This document shows positions 35,271 through 42,008 of a DNA stretch of 42,008 bases, one piece after another (position 1 is the first letter of the stretch; each line of letters starts with the position of its first letter). Made by a program: the position numbers and the translations under genes. The stretch is from Myxococcota bacterium (GTDB lineage: Bacteria > Myxococcota > Kuafuiibacteriia > Kuafuiibacteriales > Kuafuiibacteriaceae), in NCBI GenBank assembly GCA_028289325.1, contig JANQQN010000075.1:1-42008 (forward strand), written 5' to 3'. The notes under the pieces were generated by a model, which saw only the letters and a list, made by a program, of their open reading frames with translations, was not told the DNA's origin and searched no databases.

Positions 35271-36349
35271 AGCGAGGCTCCGTCGCCGGTTCGGGGGGCA
35301 CGGTCCGGTTCGGAGCCCGGGATTTCGATCTGCACCGGCATTCCCGGTCGAAGCTCGCCCTGAGGGTTGGCGGCTCGAATGTCCACGCGGTACACGAGCC
35401 GGTCCCGATCTTGTCGAGTCTGAACGTTACGGGGCGTGAACTCCGCTTCCTTGGCCACCGCAGTGATGCGGCCCGCGAAGTGGCGGTCGGGGTACGCGTC
35501 GGCCACGATGGACACCTCGCCCCCAACTTGGGCCGCGGCCAGCTCGGCGTTGGGAATGAAGAACGACGTCTCGACGGGATCGATGCTGACGATGGTCAGG
35601 ATCCGGGATCCGGGCAGCACGACCTCACCCGGCTCGAAGGCGCGGGTAAGAACGTAACCGGCGATGGGGCTGGTGAGAACGCACTCCTCGGCCAGGGTCT
35701 TCGCTCGTGCGATCTCGGCCTCGGCGGCGGTCACGGAGATCAGCGCTGCCTCCGCCTGCGCGCGCGCGGCTTCCGCTTGCCCCTTGGCTGCGCTCGCCTG
35801 CCCCTTGGCGGCCCGCAGCTGAGCGTCGAAGGCCCGGATCTGCGCTTCCAGCTGCTCGCGCTCGCCGCCGATTCGGTCGATCTCCATCTCGGTGGCGCCG
35901 CCTTCGCCTTTGAGCTGCTTCAGGCGGGACAGCTGGCGGGCCGCGACCCCGCGGGTGGTCTCGAGCGCGGTCTTCTGGGCCCCCGTGGCCCCGATTCGCG
36001 CGCTCGCCGCGGCGGCGGTGCCCAGCGCGGCCCGGACCTGGGCCCGAGCCGCCTGCGCCTGGCGGTCGGCCGCGTCGCGTCGGGCCTGGGCTGCTCGCAG
36101 GACAGCTTGCTGCTCTCGGCAGTCGAGGGTGACGACCGGGTCGCCCTTGGTCACCAGGTCGCCTTCGTCGGCACGAATGCTGACGATCCGGGCTCCGAGG
36201 CGGGCGACGACGTCGACCTCGGTGCCTTCGATGATCCCGCTGCCGCCCGACGGTCCCGACCATACGGCTCGGGTGGCGAGAACCTTCACGTACAGCCCGA
36301 TGGAAAAGGCGAGGGTGAGCGCAGCGAATATGAGCAGGATGCGTTTCAC
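35267..36349 (-). CDS. HlyD/EmrA-type periplasmic adaptor (membrane fusion protein)
   Basis: A 360-residue adaptor linking the inner-membrane ABC exporter to TolC. One N-terminal membrane anchor (ILLIFAALTLAFSIGLYVKV), a biotinyl-lipoyl half (VSIRADEGDLVTKGDPVVTLD), a long Ala/Gln-rich helical hairpin (about 80-225, with repeated AKGQA/ARAQA heptads), the second lipoyl half (LTSPIAGYVLTRAFEPGEVV) and a beta-barrel. Start is GTG 36349, overlapping the tolC stop (GTGA); a longer frame upstream is Arg-rich and lies within tolC. Confidence 0.92.
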   Translation of the reverse strand: MKRILLIFAALTLAFSIGLYVKVLATRAVWSGPSGGSGIIEGTEVDVVARLGARIVSIRADEGDLVTKGDPVVTLDCREQQAVLRAAQARRDAADRQAQAARAQVRAALGTAAAASARIGATGAQKTALETTRGVAARQLSRLKQLKGEGGATEMEIDRIGGEREQLEAQIRAFDAQLRAAKGQASAAKGQAEAARAQAEAALISVTAAEAEIARAKTLAEECVLTSPIAGYVLTRAFEPGEVVLPGSRILTIVSIDPVETSFFIPNAELAAAQVGGEVSIVADAYPDRHFAGRITAVAKEAEFTPRNVQTRQDRDRLVYRVDIRAANPQGELRPGMPVQIEIPGSEPDRAPRTGDGASL

Positions 36350-37620
36350 TTGTCTTCTCCGACGACCACCCCACCCACGCGCAGAGCTTCCGCCCGCAGC
36401 ATGGCGCGATCGAACAGCGCCTTGGTCTTGGCGACTCGGGCTTCGTCGAGAGCGAGCTCCGCGGTGAAGACGTCGAGCTCTGTCCCCGTCCCCGCGGCCA
36501 CCGCGGTCTTCGCGACCCGCAGGTACGTTTCGTTTTGGCGGAGGGTTTCTTGTGCGCTCTCGAGCTCCGCGAGCGCGGTTTGCTCGCGGGCCCGGATGTC
36601 GGTCAGGGCCCGAACGAGCGCCTCCCGTTTCGCCTCCGCGAGGCGCGCGTATGCGGCGGCCTGCGCTTCGTGGGCCTCGACTTCGTTCTCGCGAGCCAGG
36701 CCATCGAAGATCGGCCACGACAGGGCGGCCAACGCTTCGATCACCGGTCCGAACTCCAGCTCGAGGGCACGTGGATACATGAGCTTGGCCGTCCCGGATA
36801 CGGTCAGGGTGGGAATCAAGTCGCGGGACCGGCCTCGGGCCCGTGACTGTGAGGCGTCGGCCAGCGCCTTCAGGCGAGCCACCTCGGGCTGGCCGCTTCG
36901 GATCTGTACGTCGAGCCGCCCCCCGAGGCGCTCGAGGTCTCCGGTCAACGTCGGCAGAGGGTCGCGATCCAACAGCGAGCTGAGCCGCGCACGGTACCGG
37001 ACAAGCTCGGTCTCGGCCCGGCGTCGCTGGGCTTGAAGGTTGGCGACCCGCACTCGAGCCTGGGCCAGCGCGACCTCGGACGCGACTCCGGCTTGGGCGC
37101 GCAGTGTGACTTGCCGCCGCTGACGGTCGGCGACGGCCAGCGACGCTTCGGCGACGTCGCGGACGGCCCGGGCATACAGCGCGGCGAGGAAGGTAGCGCG
37201 AACCATATACGCGAGGTCCGCGCGGTCCATTGCGGTCTGCGCGACCTCCGCCTCCCGTCGGGATACGGCCGCGTCGGCTCGCGGCCCGCGAGACAGGTCG
37301 AAGAGGCGGTAGCCGGCCGTGAGGCCGATCTGCACGTGGTGGACATCGTCGACGTCACCGACCGGCGGGAGCCCGAGATTCTCCGGCAGGTCGACGGGCA
37401 GCTGGTTCCTCGGCGTATAGAAGAGATAGGAAGCGTCGAACTGGAGGCGGGGCAGGTACGCCGACTCGGCGACCCGGATTTGCGCCTCTGCGGCGGCCTC
37501 CGCGCTTTGCCGCGCGGCCAACGACGGCGCCCGGTCGAGGGCGGCGTCGACCGCGGCCCGGATATCCAGGGGTTCCGGAGCGGCGGCGCTGAGCCAGACG
37601 GTGACCAAGACGAATGACAT
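36346..37620 (-). CDS. TolC-family outer-membrane efflux factor
   Basis: A 424-residue outer-membrane channel protein. After a short signal-like start (MSFVLVTVWLSAAAPEP) it shows the two-fold repeat of TolC proteins: long Ala/Arg/Glu-rich helices separated by PRLQFDASYLF and by LIPTLTVSGTAKLMYP. It is the first gene of the six-gene efflux operon. The ATG at 37620 leaves a signal peptide without the usual positive n-region; an in-frame TTG at 37656 would add LALRLLLSGTSV ahead of it, and would place the candidate sigma-54 site inside the coding start. The start is therefore open. Confidence 0.88.
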   Translation of the reverse strand: MSFVLVTVWLSAAAPEPLDIRAAVDAALDRAPSLAARQSAEAAAEAQIRVAESAYLPRLQFDASYLFYTPRNQLPVDLPENLGLPPVGDVDDVHHVQIGLTAGYRLFDLSRGPRADAAVSRREAEVAQTAMDRADLAYMVRATFLAALYARAVRDVAEASLAVADRQRRQVTLRAQAGVASEVALAQARVRVANLQAQRRRAETELVRYRARLSSLLDRDPLPTLTGDLERLGGRLDVQIRSGQPEVARLKALADASQSRARGRSRDLIPTLTVSGTAKLMYPRALELEFGPVIEALAALSWPIFDGLARENEVEAHEAQAAAYARLAEAKREALVRALTDIRAREQTALAELESAQETLRQNETYLRVAKTAVAAGTGTELDVFTAELALDEARVAKTKALFDRAMLRAEALRVGGVVVGEDK

Positions 37621-37639
37621 GACGCTCGTCCCGGACAGG

Positions 37640-37655
37640 AGCAACCGCAATGCCA
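37640..37655 (-). promoter_or_regulatory. Candidate sigma-54 (-24/-12) promoter for the efflux operon
   Basis: On the minus strand TGGCATTGCGGTTGCT (37655-37640) matches the TGGCAYR-N4-TTGCW consensus at nearly all conserved positions and has the exact GG-N10-GC spacing. It points into tolC and lies next to a divergent gene for a GAFTGA-type sigma-54 activator. Caveat: the predicted start site leaves only about 9 bases before the ATG at 37620, and the motif could be a chance reading of Leu-Ala-Leu-Arg-Leu codons. Confidence 0.45.
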
Positions 37656-37762
37656 ACCGAATGGAGCCAGAATCACTGCGCGGCGTGCCGCCGGGTGTTC
37701 GAGGAACCGACAGTCGACCTTCCCGGGGTGTAGAAGATCCGACAGGCTGATGGGAGACGGCG

Positions 37763-39133
37763 ATGGGGTCCACGACGGAACAAAACTGGCATGAGCGCGA
37801 CCTGATGGACCGGGCTTTCGGACGTGACGCGATCCGGCGTCGGGAGTTCGTTCGCTTGGTCGAAGGCCTGCGACGCTTTCGGGTCACCGGGCTCTCGGTC
37901 GGGGTCTTGGTGTTGCTATGGGTGTTGAGCGTCGAGGCGCTGACCTGGCGGCCGGTGTCGCCGACCGCGGTCATCGCGCTGTTCGTGTTGATCGTGGCCA
38001 TCGATCTGTATCGGCTGCGCCCCGGCGCTCCCGCGCCCGAGGGGCCGTCCAGCTTGGCCTTCGACCTGTTCCTCGCCGTGCTCGGCCAGACCGCGGTCGT
38101 CGGCCTGACCGGCGGCATCGAGAGCCCCCTGTTGTTCGTGATCATCATCCTCCCGTTCGCGGGCGGGGTCATCCTCGGCCCTGGGCTCCACAGCCGCGCG
38201 GTCCTGATGGCGGTATTGTTCATCCCTTGGCTGATGGTGGTGGCCGGCGCCCGAGAGTGGACGCCCCGCACCGTCCCCGAGCTCCTCGCGCTCGAGCCGG
38301 GCTTCGCTCACCGAATGCCGTATACGGTGACCCGGGCCAGCGTAGTCAATATCGCTTGCGTAGCGGTGCATCGCCTCGGCCTGTGGATGTACGTGGTCAT
38401 CAACCGGATGATCGACGCCGCGCTCGACGCTCGCCGCCAGGCGCTCGAGACCCAGCGGGAGCGCAACCGAGAGCTGGTCCAGCTTTCCAGCGCGATCGCT
38501 CACGAGCTCAAGAACCCTCTCGCCACGATCAAAGGGCTGGTTCAGCTCGTCGAACGCGGCGACAAGAACGCGGAGCGAAGGTTCGCGGTGCTGCACCGGG
38601 AGATCGATCGCACCCGAAGCATTCTCGACGAGTTTCTTAACTTCTCTCGACCTCTCGGCGCCCTGTCGACCGAGCGGGTGGATCTCGCGAACCTGATCGA
38701 CGATCTCACCGCCCTTCACGAGGGTCTCGCCGCGGACGCCGGGGTTCGGGTCGACCCTCCGCCCCGGGGTCAGACCGACGCCCCGAACGCGGTCGCCGGC
38801 GACCCCAGGAAGCTGGGGCAAGCGCTCACCAACCTCCTCCAGAACGCCATTGAAGCGTCGGCGCCCGGGTCACGGGTCGAATGGGTGCTCTCGGCCGGCA
38901 AGGGGGCGGTCACGGTGGGGGTTCAGGACGAGGGACCGGGGGTCGAAGATGCCGTTCTGGGGCGGATCAGCCAGCTGGGCGCGACGACCAAGGCCGGCGG
39001 CAGCGGGATCGGTCTCGCCGTCGCGCGGACGATCGCGGAACAACACGGCGGCCGACTCGAGATCGGTAACCGCGACGTCGGGTGTCGGGCGATGCTGATC
39101 CTTCCCGTCGCGACGGAGGGAGGTGACCGATGA
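37763..39133 (+). CDS. Membrane sensor histidine kinase (NtrB/ZraS type)
   Basis: A 456-residue sensor kinase. Six or so hydrophobic helices occupy about residues 40-220 with little periplasmic sequence, followed by a charged linker, H247 in the AHELKNP H-box, an N-box (LTNLLQNAIEAS), DEGPGVED and GSGIGLAVARTI. The integral-membrane sensor suggests detection of something in or at the membrane. Its stop overlaps the response-regulator start as ATGA. The tolC efflux operon is divergent, 142 bases away, and is the obvious target. Confidence 0.93.
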   Translation: MGSTTEQNWHERDLMDRAFGRDAIRRREFVRLVEGLRRFRVTGLSVGVLVLLWVLSVEALTWRPVSPTAVIALFVLIVAIDLYRLRPGAPAPEGPSSLAFDLFLAVLGQTAVVGLTGGIESPLLFVIIILPFAGGVILGPGLHSRAVLMAVLFIPWLMVVAGAREWTPRTVPELLALEPGFAHRMPYTVTRASVVNIACVAVHRLGLWMYVVINRMIDAALDARRQALETQRERNRELVQLSSAIAHELKNPLATIKGLVQLVERGDKNAERRFAVLHREIDRTRSILDEFLNFSRPLGALSTERVDLANLIDDLTALHEGLAADAGVRVDPPPRGQTDAPNAVAGDPRKLGQALTNLLQNAIEASAPGSRVEWVLSAGKGAVTVGVQDEGPGVEDAVLGRISQLGATTKAGGSGIGLAVARTIAEQHGGRLEIGNRDVGCRAMLILPVATEGGDR

Positions 39134-40449
39134 GGCCGAGGGTGCTCGTGGCCGACGACGACGATGGGGTTCGGTTCACCTTGGCCGAGGTGCTGTCCGA
39201 ACTCGACGTCGAGGTCTTGGAAGCCGAGGACGGTGCCCAGGCGCTGGCGCGGGTGGACCGCGACGACGTCGACCTGGTGATCACCGATCTCGCGATGCCC
39301 AAGGTCGACGGCATGGCCGTCCTGGAGCGGATCCAGGCCGAGCATCCGGAGACCAAGGTGGTCATGGTCACCGCCCACGGCAGCGAGAGCGCCGCCGTGC
39401 AGGCCATGAAGCTGGGCGCGTTCGATTATCTGCCCAAGCCCTTCGACATCGACGAGATCGTGCAGGTCGTGCGCCGGGCGACCGAAGCCGCCCGCCTCCA
39501 GGCCGAGAACCGACGTTTGCGGGCCCAGCTCGCGCTCGGTCGACACATGGTGTTCGCATCGAAGTCGATGCTCGACGTCGCCCGGCTGGTCGAGCGCGCT
39601 GCGCCGCGCGACGTCACCGTCCTCATTACCGGAGACAGCGGAACCGGAAAGGAGCGGGTGGCCGACGCGCTGGTGGCCGCTTCCGGCCGCGCGCAGGGAC
39701 CCTTCGTGAAGTTCAACTGCGCGGCGCTGACCCGGGAGGTCGCGGAGGACGAGCTGTTCGGGCATCGGGCGGGGGCCTTTACCGGGGCGACCCATCCTCG
39801 CCCCGGCCTGTTTCGCGAGGCTCACCGCGGCACGATTCTGCTCGACGAGGTCGGAGAGCTGGATCTGTCCGTGCAAAGCAAGTTGCTACGGGTCCTGCAA
39901 GACGGCGAGGTCCGACCGATGGGTGAGGACCGGCCCGTGCAGCTCGACGTGCGGGTCTTGGCCGCGACCCACCGAGACCTTCAGGAGGAGGTGCGTTCCG
40001 GCCGGTTCCGCGAGGATCTGTTCTTTCGCTTGAACGTGGTCCGGATTCATCTGCCCCCGTTGGACCAACGCCCCGAAGACATCGAGCCGCTCATCGACCA
40101 CTTCTTGGCCAAGTACGCCGAGCGTTTTGGCATCGATCGTCCGCGGTTGGCCGCCGGGACCCGGTCCCGCCTGCTCGCGCAGTCCTACCGGGGCAATGTT
40201 CGGGAGCTCGAGAACACCGTCGAGCGTTTGGTCGCCCTCAGCACCAGCGAGGTGATCGAAGACCTCGATGCGCCGGTCGACGTGGGCAGTCCGCTCACTT
40301 TGCGGCAGCGGGTCGAGGCCTACGAGCGGGGCTTGATCGGGGCCGCGCTTCAGGAGACCGGGGGCAACCGCTCCCAGGCCGCCCGGCGGCTGGGGGTCGG
40401 ACGCGTGACCCTCCTCGACAAGCTGAAGAAATACAAGCTCGACGGGTGA
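39130..40449 (+). CDS. Sigma-54-dependent response regulator (NtrC family)
   Basis: A 439-residue activator: receiver domain with DDDD acidic pocket and phospho-acceptor D53 (TDLAMPK), a linker, and an AAA+ domain with Walker A GDSGTGKE (about 168-175), GAFTGA at 215-220 (contacts sigma-54) and ILLDEVGELD. A C-terminal Fis-type helix-turn-helix reads GGNRSQAARRLGVGRVTLLDKL. The intact GAFTGA loop means it should activate sigma-54 promoters, which fits the candidate site ahead of tolC. Coupled to the kinase by a four-base overlap. Confidence 0.95.
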   Translation: MRPRVLVADDDDGVRFTLAEVLSELDVEVLEAEDGAQALARVDRDDVDLVITDLAMPKVDGMAVLERIQAEHPETKVVMVTAHGSESAAVQAMKLGAFDYLPKPFDIDEIVQVVRRATEAARLQAENRRLRAQLALGRHMVFASKSMLDVARLVERAAPRDVTVLITGDSGTGKERVADALVAASGRAQGPFVKFNCAALTREVAEDELFGHRAGAFTGATHPRPGLFREAHRGTILLDEVGELDLSVQSKLLRVLQDGEVRPMGEDRPVQLDVRVLAATHRDLQEEVRSGRFREDLFFRLNVVRIHLPPLDQRPEDIEPLIDHFLAKYAERFGIDRPRLAAGTRSRLLAQSYRGNVRELENTVERLVALSTSEVIEDLDAPVDVGSPLTLRQRVEAYERGLIGAALQETGGNRSQAARRLGVGRVTLLDKLKKYKLDG

Positions 40450-40464
40450 GGTCCGCGGCGGCGC

Positions 40465-41025
40465 TTACTGCTCCTGGAGGGTGAGGTCGCGTACGATCGC
40501 GCGGTGCTTGCGCATGAGGTCTTCGGCCTCCGCGCGGGACAGTCCGGACAGGGTGCGGGCGATGTCGTCGTCGTCCCAGCGGACCTCGGCCTCCGCCGCG
40601 TATCCCTCGGTCGAGGTTGTGCGGTCGCGGACTTCGAGCCGAGACCGGAGCATGGCCTCCATGCGCTCGCGCACCGTCTCGAAGCGCTGATGGACGGCGA
40701 TCGCATCGGAGGCGGCGGTCGATGTTCGGGTGGCGCCGATCTCGGCGACGAGGATGTCGATCGCCGCCCGAGCCGCGGCGTCGGCGTCGTTCCACGCGCG
40801 ATCCGGCGTCGCCGCGGTCGCGGTCGCGGTCATGGAGACCATCGGGCCGTCGATGGCGATGTCGGCCCCGAGGACGATCGGGGGTGGTCGGGTGTTGAGG
40901 GTTGGATCGGGCTCCGACGAGGGTGTCGTGACGCACGCGACGACGGCCAAGGTCGTCAGTGCGATCCCGCCGCTCACTCGCCGTCGAAGCGATGCCCCTG
41001 ACTGCGGATGTACACTGCGCTGCAC
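40465..41025 (-). CDS. Hypothetical lipoprotein
   Basis: A 186-residue protein of unknown function. With the GTG at 41025 it has a basic n-region, a hydrophobic segment and lipobox AVVAC, so it is probably a lipoprotein. The mature part has Ala-rich and charged helices (for example AWNDADAAARAAIDILVAEI and FETVRERMEAMLRSRLEV), and its C-terminus is also helical. GTG is favoured because GGTGAGG lies 4-5 bases upstream and the gene then starts 4 bases after the desaturase stop; ATGs at 41043 and 41055 are alternatives. It converges with the sigma-54 activator gene. Confidence 0.7.
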   Translation of the reverse strand: MQRSVHPQSGASLRRRVSGGIALTTLAVVACVTTPSSEPDPTLNTRPPPIVLGADIAIDGPMVSMTATATAATPDRAWNDADAAARAAIDILVAEIGATRTSTAASDAIAVHQRFETVRERMEAMLRSRLEVRDRTTSTEGYAAEAEVRWDDDDIARTLSGLSRAEAEDLMRKHRAIVRDLTLQEQ

Positions 41026-41029
41026 AGCC

Positions 41030-42008
41030 TCACCCTCGCCCATACGGGTCGGCATGACCAGTCTGCGGCGAGGCGGGCGCCGGGATGCGAACCGCGCGGG
41101 CCAAAACCTCCCGGTACCCGTTCGCGAGGTGGCCCCCATCGAACGCGCGGCGTAACACGAGCAAACGGTGCATCTGCGGCAACCGGTAGTGGGGAGCGGT
41201 GGGCAGCAGATGATGCTCGGCGTGGTAGTTGACGTGATGCGGGGCCAAAATCAGCTGCTCGAGCGGCGAGGCGAGGGTGGTGCGGGTGTTCTTGAGCGGG
41301 GCCGTGTCGTTTTCGTCGGTGCACGCGTGTTCGGCGATGGAGCGGATCCGGATGACCAAGCTGTAGGTCGTAAGATAGGTCGCGGGCCACAGGACGTACA
41401 CCCAACCCGCGCCCACGGCCCACAGGACCGCCGCCATGGCCGCATGGCTGACGATCACGGGCCCCGTGTACACCACGAAGCGGCGGGTATACGTGCCGAG
41501 CTTCGCGACCGCGAACGGAGTTCGCTCCAACCGGTCCGACCGATCCGCCATCGTGTACGCGAGGAGGCCGAGGTCGATCATGAGAAGGGCCATGACTCGC
41601 TTGAGGCCGGTCTGGCCGCTCAGATCCCGCCACACCTTCCGGCGAAATGACGCCGGTGAGATCGGGAAGCCGCTGGCCAGGCCGCGGTCTGGATCATTGT
41701 CGGTCCCCGCGTGCGCGTGGTGTCCGATGTGTTGGATGCGGTATCGCTCGACGTCGATCCACACCGGCGCGCCGCACAGCCACTTGCCCAGGGCCTTGTT
41801 GAAAGCGGGGTTTCTAAACAATGAGCGGTGTGCGCATTCGTGGGCCAACACCGCGAGCGCGAGCTGGCGACCGGCGAGCAGAACGAGGGCCAGGCCGATG
41901 GTCACGACCGACGGGTAGGCGACGACGACGGCGAAAATGGTGGCGATGAGGCCCCAGGTCAGGGCGAGCGAGCCGAAGCCTCGAAGGTCGGAGGGGGTCG
42001 TCAAACGT
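41030..42008 (-). CDS. Membrane fatty-acid desaturase, 5' end outside window
   Basis: Di-iron membrane desaturase. The three histidine boxes are HECAH, HIGHHAH and HVNYHAEHH, separated by hydrophobic segments that would span the membrane. It introduces double bonds into acyl chains of lipids, or hydroxylates/desaturates related lipids. The frame is still open at the right edge of the window; a TTG at 42004 could be a start but no ATG occurs before the first histidine box, so the real start probably lies further out. It reads into the small lipoprotein gene 4 bases downstream. Confidence 0.88.
   Translation of the reverse strand, partial: RLTTPSDLRGFGSLALTWGLIATIFAVVVAYPSVVTIGLALVLLAGRQLALAVLAHECAHRSLFRNPAFNKALGKWLCGAPVWIDVERYRIQHIGHHAHAGTDNDPDRGLASGFPISPASFRRKVWRDLSGQTGLKRVMALLMIDLGLLAYTMADRSDRLERTPFAVAKLGTYTRRFVVYTGPVIVSHAAMAAVLWAVGAGWVYVLWPATYLTTYSLVIRIRSIAEHACTDENDTAPLKNTRTTLASPLEQLILAPHHVNYHAEHHLLPTAPHYRLPQMHRLLVLRRAFDGGHLANGYREVLARAVRIPAPASPQTGHADPYGRG

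Noticed and set aside
35411-37036. Plus-strand frame of 541 codons opposite HlyD and tolC
   Set aside because: Mirror of Ala-rich coiled-coil coding sequence; not a gene.

Overview
The window is GC-rich, gene-dense DNA from a diderm (two-membrane) bacterium. It carries lipoprotein signal peptides, a TolC-type outer-membrane factor and an NtrB/NtrC-type sigma-54 system. The gene content (KamA next to HU, tig-clpP-clpX, a kdsB/pyrG/kdsA/kdsC locus, FHA proteins, hybrid histidine kinases) resembles Myxococcota or another deltaproteobacterial-type lineage. That is inference from gene content; there is no rRNA to fix the taxonomy.

Layout. Bases 1-2452 (+): the 3' part of a family-4 uracil-DNA glycosylase and a membrane NfeD/ClpP-class serine protease. 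Bases 2411-9228 (-): undecaprenyl-diphosphatase, HU, then a probable four-gene unit transcribed M23 peptidase > HelD-like ATPase > slipin > KamA-family radical SAM enzyme, with stop/start overlaps. Bases 9671-15677 (+): argG with a coupled unknown gene, a methyltransferase, and the pyrG locus. In the pyrG locus kdsB survives only as an internally deleted remnant and kdsA as a frameshifted C-terminal fossil, while pyrG and kdsC are intact. Bases 15676-16136 are packed with inverted repeats. Then come an S9-type lipoprotein peptidase (+), a gene-poor stretch, and a REC-kinase-REC hybrid (-). Bases 20347-24014 (-): clpX, clpP, tig and tRNA-Leu(UAG). Bases 24070-25906 (+): queC, an FHA protein and a coupled NTAQ1-type N-terminal glutamine amidohydrolase, a family best known from eukaryotes. 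Bases 25936-30295: a TetR regulator divergent from an SDR/methyltransferase pair, DUF1294, an alpha/beta hydrolase and folK. Bases 30301-31255 (-): a VapBC-type toxin-antitoxin pair and a thioredoxin-like [2Fe-2S] ferredoxin. Bases 31341-37620 (-): a six-gene efflux operon (TolC, HlyD, two ABC ATPases, two ABC-2 permeases) with a candidate sigma-54 promoter, divergent from a kinase and a sigma-54 activator (37763-40449). The right edge holds a small lipoprotein and a 5'-truncated fatty-acid desaturase.

Most interesting points. (1) The two Kdo-building genes either side of pyrG have both decayed, and the lpt genes that often follow are absent, suggesting loss or rewiring of Kdo/LPS synthesis. 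(2) A bacterial NTAQ1 with its catalytic triad intact is translationally coupled to an FHA/cysteine-rich protein. (3) A dense array of hairpins lies at 15676-16136. (4) A GG-N10-GC motif precedes an efflux operon that sits next to its likely activator.
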